Made by a program: the position numbers and the translations under genes. A DNA stretch of 64,000 nucleotides from Candidatus Defluviibacterium haderslevense (GTDB taxonomy: Bacteria; Bacteroidota; Bacteroidia; Chitinophagales; Saprospiraceae): the NCBI GenBank assembly GCA_016712225.1, contig JADJRL010000003.1, positions 517,001-581,000 on the forward strand, in the 5' to 3' direction. This document shows, piece by piece, positions 37,465-46,031 of this stretch; the first letter of the stretch is position 1, and every line of letters begins with the position of its first letter. The notes beneath the pieces are model-generated. The model ran no database searches and was not told the DNA's origin. It was given only the letters and a program-made list of their open reading frames with translations.

Positions 37465-38196
37465 TTACCTCAATAATTTTCTACTTGCTTTAAACAACTT
37501 AATATTTAATTTTCTGGCATAGAGATTTGCATTTTGAGTGTATTTTGATTTAGGATCATCGATACTATTGATCCAAGTTGATAATGTATTAACTCGTTGA
37601 TATTTTGGAAACGGACTTGAATAATTTATACCCAAAGTATCCACAAACAAAAAAGCTTCTAAATGTTGATTAGGGGTTTCATCATGTTTCAAAATGACGA
37701 TGTTACTATTTCCAATTCTATTTTCTACAACTTCATGTAATAAACTATCCAAGAAAATAGCTCCAAAGAAGTGGCTCTTTTTTAATTCAGCATGTCGTTT
37801 ATCATAATAAAAATAAATCGGACAAAACTTAAATTGAAGCCGCATAGCCTGAATGAATGCCAAATTAAATGAATCACGCCGATTTGTAATCTTTACTATG
37901 TCTTGAATTAATTGTTTTTCCCGTGCAGAGCAAATTACAGCACGATCTAAGTCTTTATTTAATGCTGATATTTTTTTGGACTCACTTTTTAAACGAACCA
38001 ATAGCTGGCCGTCTTTTAAATGTTCCAATGCATTCCAAGACTTATTGTCCATAGACTCCAGCAAATCATCATCAAGAGCTAAATCTGCATTGCTTTTACT
38101 CCTATTTTGACCATTCATAGGCTCAATTAATAAAATGTTAAAATGGATCAAAAGTAAGAACAAGATATACCGTTCACCAACTATTTTTACGTTCAT
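37465..38196 (-). CDS. Exported protein of unknown function, divergent from the Bat operon
   Basis: From the ATG at 38196 the protein has 243 residues with a compact signal peptide (MNVKIVGERYILFLLLIHFNI, cleavage near MNGQ). An in-frame ATG at 38235 would add 13 residues, but then only 36 bp would separate it from moxR, which leaves little room for two promoters. The mature part is charged, with helical stretches and no motif I recognise (KDLDRAVICSAREKQL, FCPIYFYYDKRHAE). Being divergent from the Bat operon it could share regulation, but nothing shows that. Confidence 0.6.
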   Translation of the reverse strand: MNVKIVGERYILFLLLIHFNILLIEPMNGQNRSKSNADLALDDDLLESMDNKSWNALEHLKDGQLLVRLKSESKKISALNKDLDRAVICSAREKQLIQDIVKITNRRDSFNLAFIQAMRLQFKFCPIYFYYDKRHAELKKSHFFGAIFLDSLLHEVVENRIGNSNIVILKHDETPNQHLEAFLFVDTLGINYSSPFPKYQRVNTLSTWINSIDDPKSKYTQNANLYARKLNIKLFKASRKLLR

Positions 38197-38271
38197 AAGC
38201 ATTGCATTTGGAAATTTTAACAATGCAAATTTCATAAATTCATTTACGATTTAATATAAAAATTAATTCTT

Positions 38272-39270
38272 ATGTCACAATACATTGATATAGAAGCTAT
38301 TAATCAACAAATTGGAATAGAAAGTGCCTTTGTAGATCGACTTCAGGAAGCACACAGCAGGATCATCGTTGGACAAAAACACATTATGAATCGAATGTTG
38401 TTGGGTTTGTTGACCAGAGGCCATATCTTATTAGAAGGCTTACCGGGCTTAGCCAAAACTTTAGCTATTAAAACCTTAGCTAATTCCATAGATGCCACTT
38501 TTAATCGGATACAGTTTACACCTGATCTACTTCCTGCTGATATCATTGGAACCCTAATATATAATCCCGGAGATCACCAATTTTCTGTACGCAAAGGTCC
38601 AATATTTGCCCATTTCATTTTAGCTGACGAGATTAATAGAGCTCCTGCTAAAGTTCAATCAGCACTTCTGGAAGCTATGCAGGAGAGGCAAGTCACACTA
38701 GGGAAAGAAACATTTAAACTTGAAGAGCCCTTTCTCGTTTTGGCAACACAGAATCCCATCGAACAAGAAGGAACTTATCCATTACCTGAAGCACAGGTGG
38801 ATCGATTTATGATGAAAGTCAATGTCACTTATCCTACAATGGAAGAAGAACTTGATATTATGCGAAAAAATTTGTCCGGAGACATACTAACTCAAATAAC
38901 TCCGGTTATACATCCTGAAGATATTCTTAAAGCCCGTAAAGCAGTATCTAAAATTTATATGGATGAACGGATTGAAAAATATATACTCAATTTAGTATTT
39001 GCAACACGGAATCCTGAACTTTTTAAACTAAAAGAAATACAATTGCTCATTAATTATGGTGCATCTCCAAGAGCAAGTATTTTTTTAGCACAAGCAGCTA
39101 AAGCAAATGCATTTATTAACCATAGAGGCTTTGTAATTCCTGAAGATGTAACCAGTATTGTCAAAGACATTTTCCGACATAGAATTGGACTAAGCTATGA
39201 AGCCGAAGCTGAAAATATAACACAAGACCAAATCATTTCAACTATATTATCGAAAGTAGAAGTTCCATAA
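38272..39270 (+). CDS. moxR: MoxR-type AAA+ ATPase
   Basis: The 332-residue protein carries Walker A GLPGLAKT at 56-63, Walker B LADEINRAP near 121-129 followed by KVQSALLEAMQERQVT, and the TQNPIEQEGTYPLPEAQ sensor region, all typical of MoxR. It starts a nine-gene operon with DUF58 and VWA genes. MoxR ATPases act as chaperones that help VWA-domain partners or cofactor insertion in their clients. ATG at 38272; the next gene begins on the very next base after the stop. Confidence 0.93.
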   Translation: MSQYIDIEAINQQIGIESAFVDRLQEAHSRIIVGQKHIMNRMLLGLLTRGHILLEGLPGLAKTLAIKTLANSIDATFNRIQFTPDLLPADIIGTLIYNPGDHQFSVRKGPIFAHFILADEINRAPAKVQSALLEAMQERQVTLGKETFKLEEPFLVLATQNPIEQEGTYPLPEAQVDRFMMKVNVTYPTMEEELDIMRKNLSGDILTQITPVIHPEDILKARKAVSKIYMDERIEKYILNLVFATRNPELFKLKEIQLLINYGASPRASIFLAQAAKANAFINHRGFVIPEDVTSIVKDIFRHRIGLSYEAEAENITQDQIISTILSKVEVP

Positions 39271-40617
39271 ATGCAACTCAATCGACACGATAATTATTTT
39301 TCTTTTATACCTCCTTTCCCTTTGAAATGGATTTGGATGGGACTCTTATTTTTAAATCTAATTGTATATGATTTAACTGCACAAATCAATCTTAAAACAC
39401 AAGATGTTGTAGATTTATTTGAGGACCACCATCATGGGATTTGGATCAATCATTTTACAGGTTCTAATTCGGAACAGGATCAAATCATTCTAAGCTTAGG
39501 AAATGACCAAAAAGATTACAAAGGAATCATACAAAATTTAAGTACTAGAACCATCACTTTTATTGAAGGAACATATATTCCAGATACTTTAAAATGCATC
39601 ATTACAGATTCCACTGGAACTATACTTGGTACTTTGCTTGGAAGTTTTCAAGATAGTTTTTTAACTGCCCGTATTCTTTATAATTATAAAAAACAAGGAA
39701 GTCTCATTCAACTCAAACAAATACCTCGAATACAATCTAAACTACTAGACTGTCCACCACAATTGAATTATTTCAGCAGTAAAATGGATTCGATGAAGTA
39801 TCGGATTTTTATCCAAAATAACGGAGATGGAATAATCATGGGAAGATTAGAGAATTGGATTGATACCATTACCTATATATTAAGAGGAAATTGTGTCAAT
39901 GAATCATGTAATCGTTCTGTTGTAAATGTATACAATCTCAATAATATAAAACTGGGACAAATTCAAATCGATGTCAAAAACTCAAACATACATTTATCTA
40001 AACTAACAAGAGTATTTGATTCATTAAATCTTAAAATTGCAAAAAACTATCCCTTTGCATGCAAAACAAATACATTTAATTCCAGTTTTTTGTCTGCTCA
40101 ATATCTTCATCTTGATGACAAAGCTTATATAAAATGGATTAATGATTACATTATCCAATACAATCAAAAATTAGCTTTTGAGCAAACAGGTACAGATAGT
40201 GCCCATTTACAAAAATCATTTTTAACCATGGACGTGGCATGGATTAGTGATTATTGGATTAGTGGATATATTCTCATCACAGAAAGTAATAATAAAACTA
40301 AAAAATCTTCTTTCAATTATAGTTTTAGACAAAATGAAAATCTCGATATAGCGGATTTATTTGAAAAAGAAGTTGACATAAAACTATTAATTGATCCTTT
40401 GATTCATGATCAAAAAACAAAATTGGCTGCATCAGGGACAAAGGGATATAAACACTTCATCATGAATGATGAATTTAAACATTGGACATTGTGGCCTCAA
40501 GGGATTTGTTTTTCATCTGAAGTCAATACCATTTGGGGAACCCAACACCTATTAATACCCTATAAACTTTTAAAAAATCAAATACGAAAGAATGGACCTT
40601 TAAAACGTGTATTATAA
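39271..40617 (+). CDS. Exported protein of unknown function with DUF3298-like C-terminus, inserted in the Bat operon
   Basis: The 448-residue protein starts directly after moxR (no gap). An N-terminal hydrophobic segment (WIWMGLLFLNLIVYDLTAQ, about residues 16-34) looks like a signal peptide. Residues ~35-230 read as a beta-rich part with paired cysteines (NCVNESCN). The C-terminal ~190 residues end with KHWTLWPQGICFS ... GTQHLLIPYKLLKNQI, which recalls the DUF3298 (RsiV/PdaC-like) C-terminal pattern of a hydrophobic strand, an aromatic turn and IPYxxLK. That match is from memory and weak. Genes at this place in other Bat operons are usually DUF58 directly after moxR. Its function is unknown. 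Confidence 0.6.
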   Translation: MQLNRHDNYFSFIPPFPLKWIWMGLLFLNLIVYDLTAQINLKTQDVVDLFEDHHHGIWINHFTGSNSEQDQIILSLGNDQKDYKGIIQNLSTRTITFIEGTYIPDTLKCIITDSTGTILGTLLGSFQDSFLTARILYNYKKQGSLIQLKQIPRIQSKLLDCPPQLNYFSSKMDSMKYRIFIQNNGDGIIMGRLENWIDTITYILRGNCVNESCNRSVVNVYNLNNIKLGQIQIDVKNSNIHLSKLTRVFDSLNLKIAKNYPFACKTNTFNSSFLSAQYLHLDDKAYIKWINDYIIQYNQKLAFEQTGTDSAHLQKSFLTMDVAWISDYWISGYILITESNNKTKKSSFNYSFRQNENLDIADLFEKEVDIKLLIDPLIHDQKTKLAASGTKGYKHFIMNDEFKHWTLWPQGICFSSEVNTIWGTQHLLIPYKLLKNQIRKNGPLKRVL

Positions 40618-40621
40618 TATC

Positions 40622-41488
40622 ATGGAGACCCAAGAATTATTAAACCAAGTAAGAAAGATAGAAATCAAGACTAAAGGATTAAGTCATCACCTTTTTTCTG
40701 GAGCCTATCACAGTGTATTTAAAGGTCGCGGGATGTCTTTTTCAGAGATTCGGGAATATAGTATTGGTGACGATATCAGACACATTGATTGGAATGTAAC
40801 TGCACGTGCAGGCCAAACCTACATGAAAGTTTTTGAAGAAGAACGCGAATTAACATTAATGTTATTAATTGATATTAGTCCTTCTACTTATTTTGGTTCG
40901 ACAACTCAGTCAAAAGCGGAATGGATTGCTGAAATGGCTGCTGTACTGGCATTTTCTGCCACACAAAACCAAGATAAAGTTGGATTATTATTATTTAGTG
41001 ATAAAATACATTTATTCATTCCGCCAAAAAAAGGAAAACAACATATACTTCGCATTATTCGGGAAATACTCGTGAGTCGGAATGACGCTAAAGGAACCAA
41101 TCTTGACATTCCATTAAAATATTTAAACAGTGTCCTCAATAAAAAAAGCATCTGTTTTGTTTGTTCTGATTTTCAATGCCCCATACCTGAAACGACTATA
41201 AGAATTGTTGCAAAAAAACATGATCTGATTGGATTGCAAATATTAGATCCATTGGAACAGGAAATTCCAAATGTTGGCCTAATAGCATTAACAGATTCTG
41301 AAACTGGTCATGAGATGATCATTGATAGTTCTGATCCCAATATGAATCAAATAATATCCCAACACCACTTACAAAATAATAACCGCATTAAATCTATTTT
41401 TTCAAAATCGAATGCAGATTTTTTAAGTATGGATATTCAAAATAATTATATTAAGACACTCATTAAATTTTTTAAAAGCAGAAAGTAA
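40622..41488 (+). CDS. DUF58 domain protein (Bat operon)
   Basis: The 288-residue protein starts at ATG 40622, four bases after the previous stop; a GTG at 40607 would overlap that gene. It contains the DUF58 signature GRGMSFSEIREYSIGDDIRHIDW and continues into a VWA-like half (LMLLIDISPSTYFG). DUF58 proteins are found next to MoxR and VWA proteins; their biochemical task is not settled, but the set is linked to envelope stress or periplasmic complex assembly. The DUF58-VWA protein is cytoplasmic-facing here since no signal peptide or membrane span is seen. Confidence 0.9.
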   Translation: METQELLNQVRKIEIKTKGLSHHLFSGAYHSVFKGRGMSFSEIREYSIGDDIRHIDWNVTARAGQTYMKVFEEERELTLMLLIDISPSTYFGSTTQSKAEWIAEMAAVLAFSATQNQDKVGLLLFSDKIHLFIPPKKGKQHILRIIREILVSRNDAKGTNLDIPLKYLNSVLNKKSICFVCSDFQCPIPETTIRIVAKKHDLIGLQILDPLEQEIPNVGLIALTDSETGHEMIIDSSDPNMNQIISQHHLQNNNRIKSIFSKSNADFLSMDIQNNYIKTLIKFFKSRK

Positions 41489-41489
41489 T

Positions 41490-42794
41490 ATGCGCTTGTT
41501 GATCATATTAATTATTACTTCTTTTTTTGATACACAAGTATTTGCACAATCGCATTTTAGTCAATCTGTAGATTCTACACATATGTGGATTGGTGATCAA
41601 CAATACCTCCATCAGAGGTCTGCAAGCAATCAAATTGCTGATGATCCCATAAATGTATTGGATACCTTGTCATGGATGGAAATATTGGATCGAGGTTCAT
41701 GGACCAAACAGGAGGATGGAAGCTTTATCAGAGATGTAAAATTTACTGTTTTTGATAGTGGTTATTTTGAAATACCTATTTTTCAGATCTCATTAAATCA
41801 AGATACATTTAAAACCAATCCAATTGGAATAACGGTTAATTATTTGCCAGATGATAGCCAACAACTCCTTCCAATAAAAGATATCCAAGAAACCAAAGGA
41901 CCTAGTCCGATTTTGATGTATGCTGTTATAATATTCTGCTTTATTATATTCATGCTGATCATCCTTTATTATTTTTTCAAAGCTGATAAACTGAAACCAG
42001 GTAAAATTATTTATCAGGAAGTCATGTCTCCTTATGAAAAAGCGCTCTCGGAATTAAACAAACTAGAACAAAAAAAATATTGGCAACAAGACCAATTGAA
42101 AGTATATTATGATAAACTCAATGAAATACTGAGATCCTATCTGGCAGAAGGATTTAAAATAAATGCCTTAGAATTAACTTCTAAAGAAATTATCCAAAAC
42201 ATAGAAGAAAAAAATATTCAATTCAATCAATTGGATTTATTGAAACAGAATATTAAAATTTCTGACCTGGTTAAATTCGCAAATTTGACTCCGGATATTC
42301 ATACCCATTCCGACTTGATGAAACAAGCTCATAAATTTGTAGCATCTAACAAGTCCCTTTCAGAAGAAATAATGGCCATTAACATCGTGCATTGGAATCA
42401 ACTATTAGGAACTGAACTTGCCAAACAATTTGAAAATCCAAATGAAATTCCTCCAGATATTTTGTTACAACTTAAGCGTGATGATACCTTAGAAACACTA
42501 AGCTTAATTTCTTCCATGGTTGTAAAAAATCAATTTCAACTGCCTGCTACTTGGGTAGCTTTGCATCAATCGAAATTAGGTCAATTGTCTAGATGGCATT
42601 ATAATCTTATGATGCAAAATAATCAGCAATGGGTTAACGTACTTCTGATGATTGTTTTAATACCGCTCCTCACTTTATTTCTTCCTTTTCTAATGATCAT
42701 CGCCTTAATGAAAAAAGAAGCGATATTTTCAAGAGGAATTTTTGTTTTGAGTAAACATAATAAATTAATGGTAAATCAAAATAAATTATCATGA
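41490..42794 (+). CDS. Membrane protein of Bat operon (DUF4381-like)
   Basis: The 434-residue protein has a signal peptide (about 19 residues, ending VFAQ), an exported beta-rich domain of ~120 residues, a transmembrane span near 148-168 (MYAVIIFCFIIFMLIILYYFF), and then a cytoplasmic part with ALSELNKLEQKKYWQQDQLKVYYDKL, the helical pattern of DUF4381-like proteins found between DUF58 and BatA. A second hydrophobic stretch near 385-410 (VLLMIVLIPLLTLFLPFLMIIAL) adds another span, unusual for the family. It overlaps batA by 4 bp (ATGA). Confidence 0.7.
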   Translation: MRLLIILIITSFFDTQVFAQSHFSQSVDSTHMWIGDQQYLHQRSASNQIADDPINVLDTLSWMEILDRGSWTKQEDGSFIRDVKFTVFDSGYFEIPIFQISLNQDTFKTNPIGITVNYLPDDSQQLLPIKDIQETKGPSPILMYAVIIFCFIIFMLIILYYFFKADKLKPGKIIYQEVMSPYEKALSELNKLEQKKYWQQDQLKVYYDKLNEILRSYLAEGFKINALELTSKEIIQNIEEKNIQFNQLDLLKQNIKISDLVKFANLTPDIHTHSDLMKQAHKFVASNKSLSEEIMAINIVHWNQLLGTELAKQFENPNEIPPDILLQLKRDDTLETLSLISSMVVKNQFQLPATWVALHQSKLGQLSRWHYNLMMQNNQQWVNVLLMIVLIPLLTLFLPFLMIIALMKKEAIFSRGIFVLSKHNKLMVNQNKLS

Positions 42795-43801
42795 GCCAGT
42801 GGTTTAATCAGATCGAATGGTATAGTCCATACATGTTAATCCTATTAGGAATCATACCTTTTTTGCTGTATCGGGAAGTTAAACAAGCGTCCAAACATTC
42901 AGCCAGTTTAATTTATCCATCATTTGATGCCTTTAAGCCACAAGTAAGTTGGAAATTAAAATTATATCAAAGTATTCCTTATTTAAAATATCTGGCATTA
43001 GTATTTCTAATTATTGCATTGGCAAGACCGCAATGGGTATTGCGAGAAGAAAAAATTGATGCTGAAGGAATTGATATATTCCTGGTTATGGATTTGTCAT
43101 CAAGTATGTTGTCGCAAGATTTCAACCCCAATCGATTAGAAATAAGTAAATTGGTTGCCATAGATTTTGTAAAGAAAAGATCATATGATAGAATTGGTCT
43201 TGTGGGTTTCTCAGGTGAAGGCTTTACGCAATGTCCATTAACCGTAGATCATCAAATTCTGACTAATCTGTTAAGTCAATTAGAATGTGGTTATTTAAAT
43301 GATGGCACTGCAATCGGCCTAGGATTATCTACAGCGATTAATCGTTTGAAAGATGATAGTTTGACCCACAGCAAAGTCATTATATTATTAACGGATGGGG
43401 TCAACAATGCGGGTGAAATATCGCCAGATCTGGCAGCTGAAATGTCCAAAGTCTTTAATATTAAAATTTATGCCATTGGCGTAGGATCAACTGGTGAAGC
43501 CTACTCCCCTGTAGGAAGACAGGCTAATGGTGAATTTGTATTTGGTATGGCTCCTGTCAATATTGATGAAAACCTACTCCGAAAGATAACTTCCGAAACC
43601 GGAGGAATTTATTATCGGGCAACCAATCAAAACGAGTTGCAACAAATCTATCAGGAAATAGATCGCCTTGAAAAGACAAAAATAGAAGTAAAAGTATTTA
43701 AACGTTTTTCTGAAGAATATAGATTTTTCTTATTGATTGGATTAATCTTAATTGTCCTTGCGTGGATCATTCGTATCACCTTTAATAGACTCATGCCATA
43801 A
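42791..43801 (+). CDS. batA: BatA-type VWA membrane protein
   Basis: The 336-residue protein has N-terminal membrane segments (about 14-26 and 66-78), a VWA domain with the metal-ion site DLSSS at 101-105 and a conserved GTAIGLGLSTA threonine loop, and a C-terminal membrane span (FFLLIGLILIVLAWIIRI). It fits BatA (aerotolerance regulator type). The VWA domain would lie between the membrane spans in the periplasm. It is preceded by a 4-bp overlap and followed by batB one base after its stop. Confidence 0.92.
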   Translation: MSQWFNQIEWYSPYMLILLGIIPFLLYREVKQASKHSASLIYPSFDAFKPQVSWKLKLYQSIPYLKYLALVFLIIALARPQWVLREEKIDAEGIDIFLVMDLSSSMLSQDFNPNRLEISKLVAIDFVKKRSYDRIGLVGFSGEGFTQCPLTVDHQILTNLLSQLECGYLNDGTAIGLGLSTAINRLKDDSLTHSKVIILLTDGVNNAGEISPDLAAEMSKVFNIKIYAIGVGSTGEAYSPVGRQANGEFVFGMAPVNIDENLLRKITSETGGIYYRATNQNELQQIYQEIDRLEKTKIEVKVFKRFSEEYRFFLLIGLILIVLAWIIRITFNRLMP

Positions 43802-43802
43802 T

Positions 43803-44801
43803 ATGTTTAAGATAGATTCCATAGCATATCTTACTTTATTGTTGATCATTCCTGTGATATATGGGGTTTATTATTTTATAAAGTTGAATGCCGTTCAACT
43901 GTGGTCTCGATTAGGAATAAGTAATCAACTCAAAAAATCCTGGCAATCGAATACGGCATTACAACGAACCAAATTCATACTTTTTTTGAGTATACTTTTT
44001 TTATTAATCATTGCACTAGCTAATCCACAGTTTGGTTTAAAAAAAGAAAAAGTAAAAACCCAAAATACAGAAATATTCATTGCTCTGGATATCTCACAAA
44101 GTATGATGGGTTCTGATATTAAACCCAATCGCTTATTGCGAAGTAAATTGTTAATTAAACAATTGCTAGAACATTTCCGAAGTGATCGTATTGGTTTAAT
44201 TACATTTGCCGGAGAAGCTTATCTACAATCACCTTTGACCACAGACATGGCTACCATTCAATTATTGTCTAATATGATTGAAACCCATATGGCCAGCACA
44301 CCAGGCACCTCACTTTCAGCTGCCATAGAACTAGCTAGGAAATCATTTCCTGATAAAGAAGGATTTCATAAAATGCTCATCTTAATTACTGATGGGGAAG
44401 ATCATGAAGGTGAAGCTATAGAGCAAGCTAAATTAGCTGCAAAAGAAGGTATTAGTATCGTTACCATTCCTATAGGTACCGAAGAAGGATCCTATATTCC
44501 AAACCAAGAATCAACTGGTGAATCTTTTAAACGAGATAATAAAGGCAATTTAGTCAAAACCATTCCAAACAGGAAACTGTTATCTGAGATAGCAGATATA
44601 AGTTCCGGGACATCATTAGAAATTGATCAGGGAGATGCATTATTTGAACAGTTGACAAAACGGGTTCAATTGATGGCAAAAAAAGATGTAACTTTTCAAT
44701 CATTTAATGAGTATCAATCTTATTTTCAATGGCCGCTTGGTATTGCGATTCTTTTATTAATCATAGACTGTTATTTAATTTATAAGAAGAGACATGTTTA
44801 G
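43803..44801 (+). CDS. batB: BatB-type VWA membrane protein
   Basis: The 332-residue protein starts at ATG 43803, just past the batA stop; a longer frame starting within batA is unlikely. It repeats the BatA layout: membrane segments near 8-24 and 57-73, a VWA metal site DISQS at 96-100, a GTSLSAAIELA threonine loop, and a C-terminal span (WPLGIAILLLIIDCYLI). BatA and BatB are thought to act together. It overlaps batC by 8 bp. Confidence 0.92.
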   Translation: MFKIDSIAYLTLLLIIPVIYGVYYFIKLNAVQLWSRLGISNQLKKSWQSNTALQRTKFILFLSILFLLIIALANPQFGLKKEKVKTQNTEIFIALDISQSMMGSDIKPNRLLRSKLLIKQLLEHFRSDRIGLITFAGEAYLQSPLTTDMATIQLLSNMIETHMASTPGTSLSAAIELARKSFPDKEGFHKMLILITDGEDHEGEAIEQAKLAAKEGISIVTIPIGTEEGSYIPNQESTGESFKRDNKGNLVKTIPNRKLLSEIADISSGTSLEIDQGDALFEQLTKRVQLMAKKDVTFQSFNEYQSYFQWPLGIAILLLIIDCYLIYKKRHV

Positions 44802-45522
44802 GATATTATTGGTATTCCATTTCTTATTGCTCAGTAGTATGGCGTCAGGTCAAGCACTTAATCCCTATGCTCAAAAAGGTGATCGCATGTATAGAGATTC
44901 CAATTATGTTGGAGCAGAAGAAGCTTATCGGAAAGCTAATGCAGAAAACCCAAGTTTTAATTTTCAGTACAACTTAGCCAACAGTCTTTACCAACAAGGA
45001 AGAATTAAAGAGGCACAATCTGCTTATGAAAAAAGTATTTCGAATTCATCCACTACACCTCAACAATTATCATCAGCATATTACAATTTAGGCAACACGA
45101 ATTTTCATAATAAAGCCTATGATAAAAGCATTGAAGCTTATAAAGAATCATTGAAGTTAAATCCAAAAGATGCTGCAGCAAAAATAAATTTAGCTCAGGC
45201 GAAAAGAATGAAAGTCCAACAGCAGGAGCAACAGCAGCAAAATAAACAACAAGAACAAAAACAACAGGATCAAAAAGACCAAAATCAACAAGAACAAAAA
45301 AACCAACAGCAAAACGAAAAAAATGCAGATCAAAAAAAGATAGATAATTCACAGGATGATCCTAAAGAGAAAAAAGAAGATCAAGGTGGAACTGAAGAAA
45401 AAAAATTAACCAAAGAAGAAGCCAATCAATTACTAAAAATGGTGGAAGACAAGGATAAAAAAGTTAAGGAACGTTTACAACAACAGAATCGCAAACGTGT
45501 TCCCAAAGACAAAGATTGGTAA
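44794..45522 (+). CDS. batC: BatC-type TPR protein
   Basis: The 242-residue protein has a signal peptide (ending MASGQ, about 19 residues) and about three TPR repeats (residues ~25-130: YVGAEEAYRKANAENPSF, AQSAYEKSISNSS, KAYDKSIEAYKESLKLNPKD). A low-complexity tail of ~70 residues made largely of Gln, Lys, Asp and Glu follows. TPR plus Q/K-rich tail is the BatC pattern. It would be periplasmic and mediate protein contacts within the Bat complex. Confidence 0.9.
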   Translation: MFRILLVFHFLLLSSMASGQALNPYAQKGDRMYRDSNYVGAEEAYRKANAENPSFNFQYNLANSLYQQGRIKEAQSAYEKSISNSSTTPQQLSSAYYNLGNTNFHNKAYDKSIEAYKESLKLNPKDAAAKINLAQAKRMKVQQQEQQQQNKQQEQKQQDQKDQNQQEQKNQQQNEKNADQKKIDNSQDDPKEKKEDQGGTEEKKLTKEEANQLLKMVEDKDKKVKERLQQQNRKRVPKDKDW

Positions 45523-45554
45523 TAAATAAAATACATTAACTTAATCTATTCAAT

Positions 45555-46031
45555 ATGAAAAAACTCATTTTATTAATTTGCTGTTTTTCCTTCTACAAGC
45601 TGAGCGCACAAAATGAAGCACTCAAAGTCGAGGTTAGCTCAGATACCATATTATTGGGTAATTATTTTGAAGTTAAGTTCATTCTTCAAAATGTAGATGG
45701 TGAATTTATTGCACCTCAATTTCCCGGTTTAAAAATAATTGCAGGGCCTAATCGGGCTTCGAGTTATTCTTATATCAATGGTACCATTAACCAAAGTTCA
45801 AGTTATGTGTATTATTTAAAACCTGAACTCGAAGGAGATTATATCATTGATCCTGCTATACTTAAAACCAATGATGGTGAATTAAAAACACCACAACTCA
45901 AAATTTTTGTTGCGTCCAATCCAAATAATATAAGGCAAAATCCGAGTCGGACTTACGAAATGGATGACCCATTAATTATCACACCACCAACTGTCCCTCA
46001 AAAGAATAAGAAAAAAGTTTATAAAATATAA
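45555..46031 (+). CDS. Miniature BatD: single BatD N-terminal domain
   Basis: The 158-residue protein has its own signal peptide (ending LSAQ) and one BatD-type immunoglobulin-like domain (VEVSSDTILLGNYFEVKFILQN, then FPGLKIIAGPNRASSYSYINGT). The same elements begin the full BatD encoded next, so it is a shortened paralogue with no transmembrane segment and a basic tail (NKKKVYKI). It overlaps the next gene by one base (TAATG). It could be a soluble regulator or partner in the periplasm. Confidence 0.85.
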   Translation: MKKLILLICCFSFYKLSAQNEALKVEVSSDTILLGNYFEVKFILQNVDGEFIAPQFPGLKIIAGPNRASSYSYINGTINQSSSYVYYLKPELEGDYIIDPAILKTNDGELKTPQLKIFVASNPNNIRQNPSRTYEMDDPLIITPPTVPQKNKKKVYKI

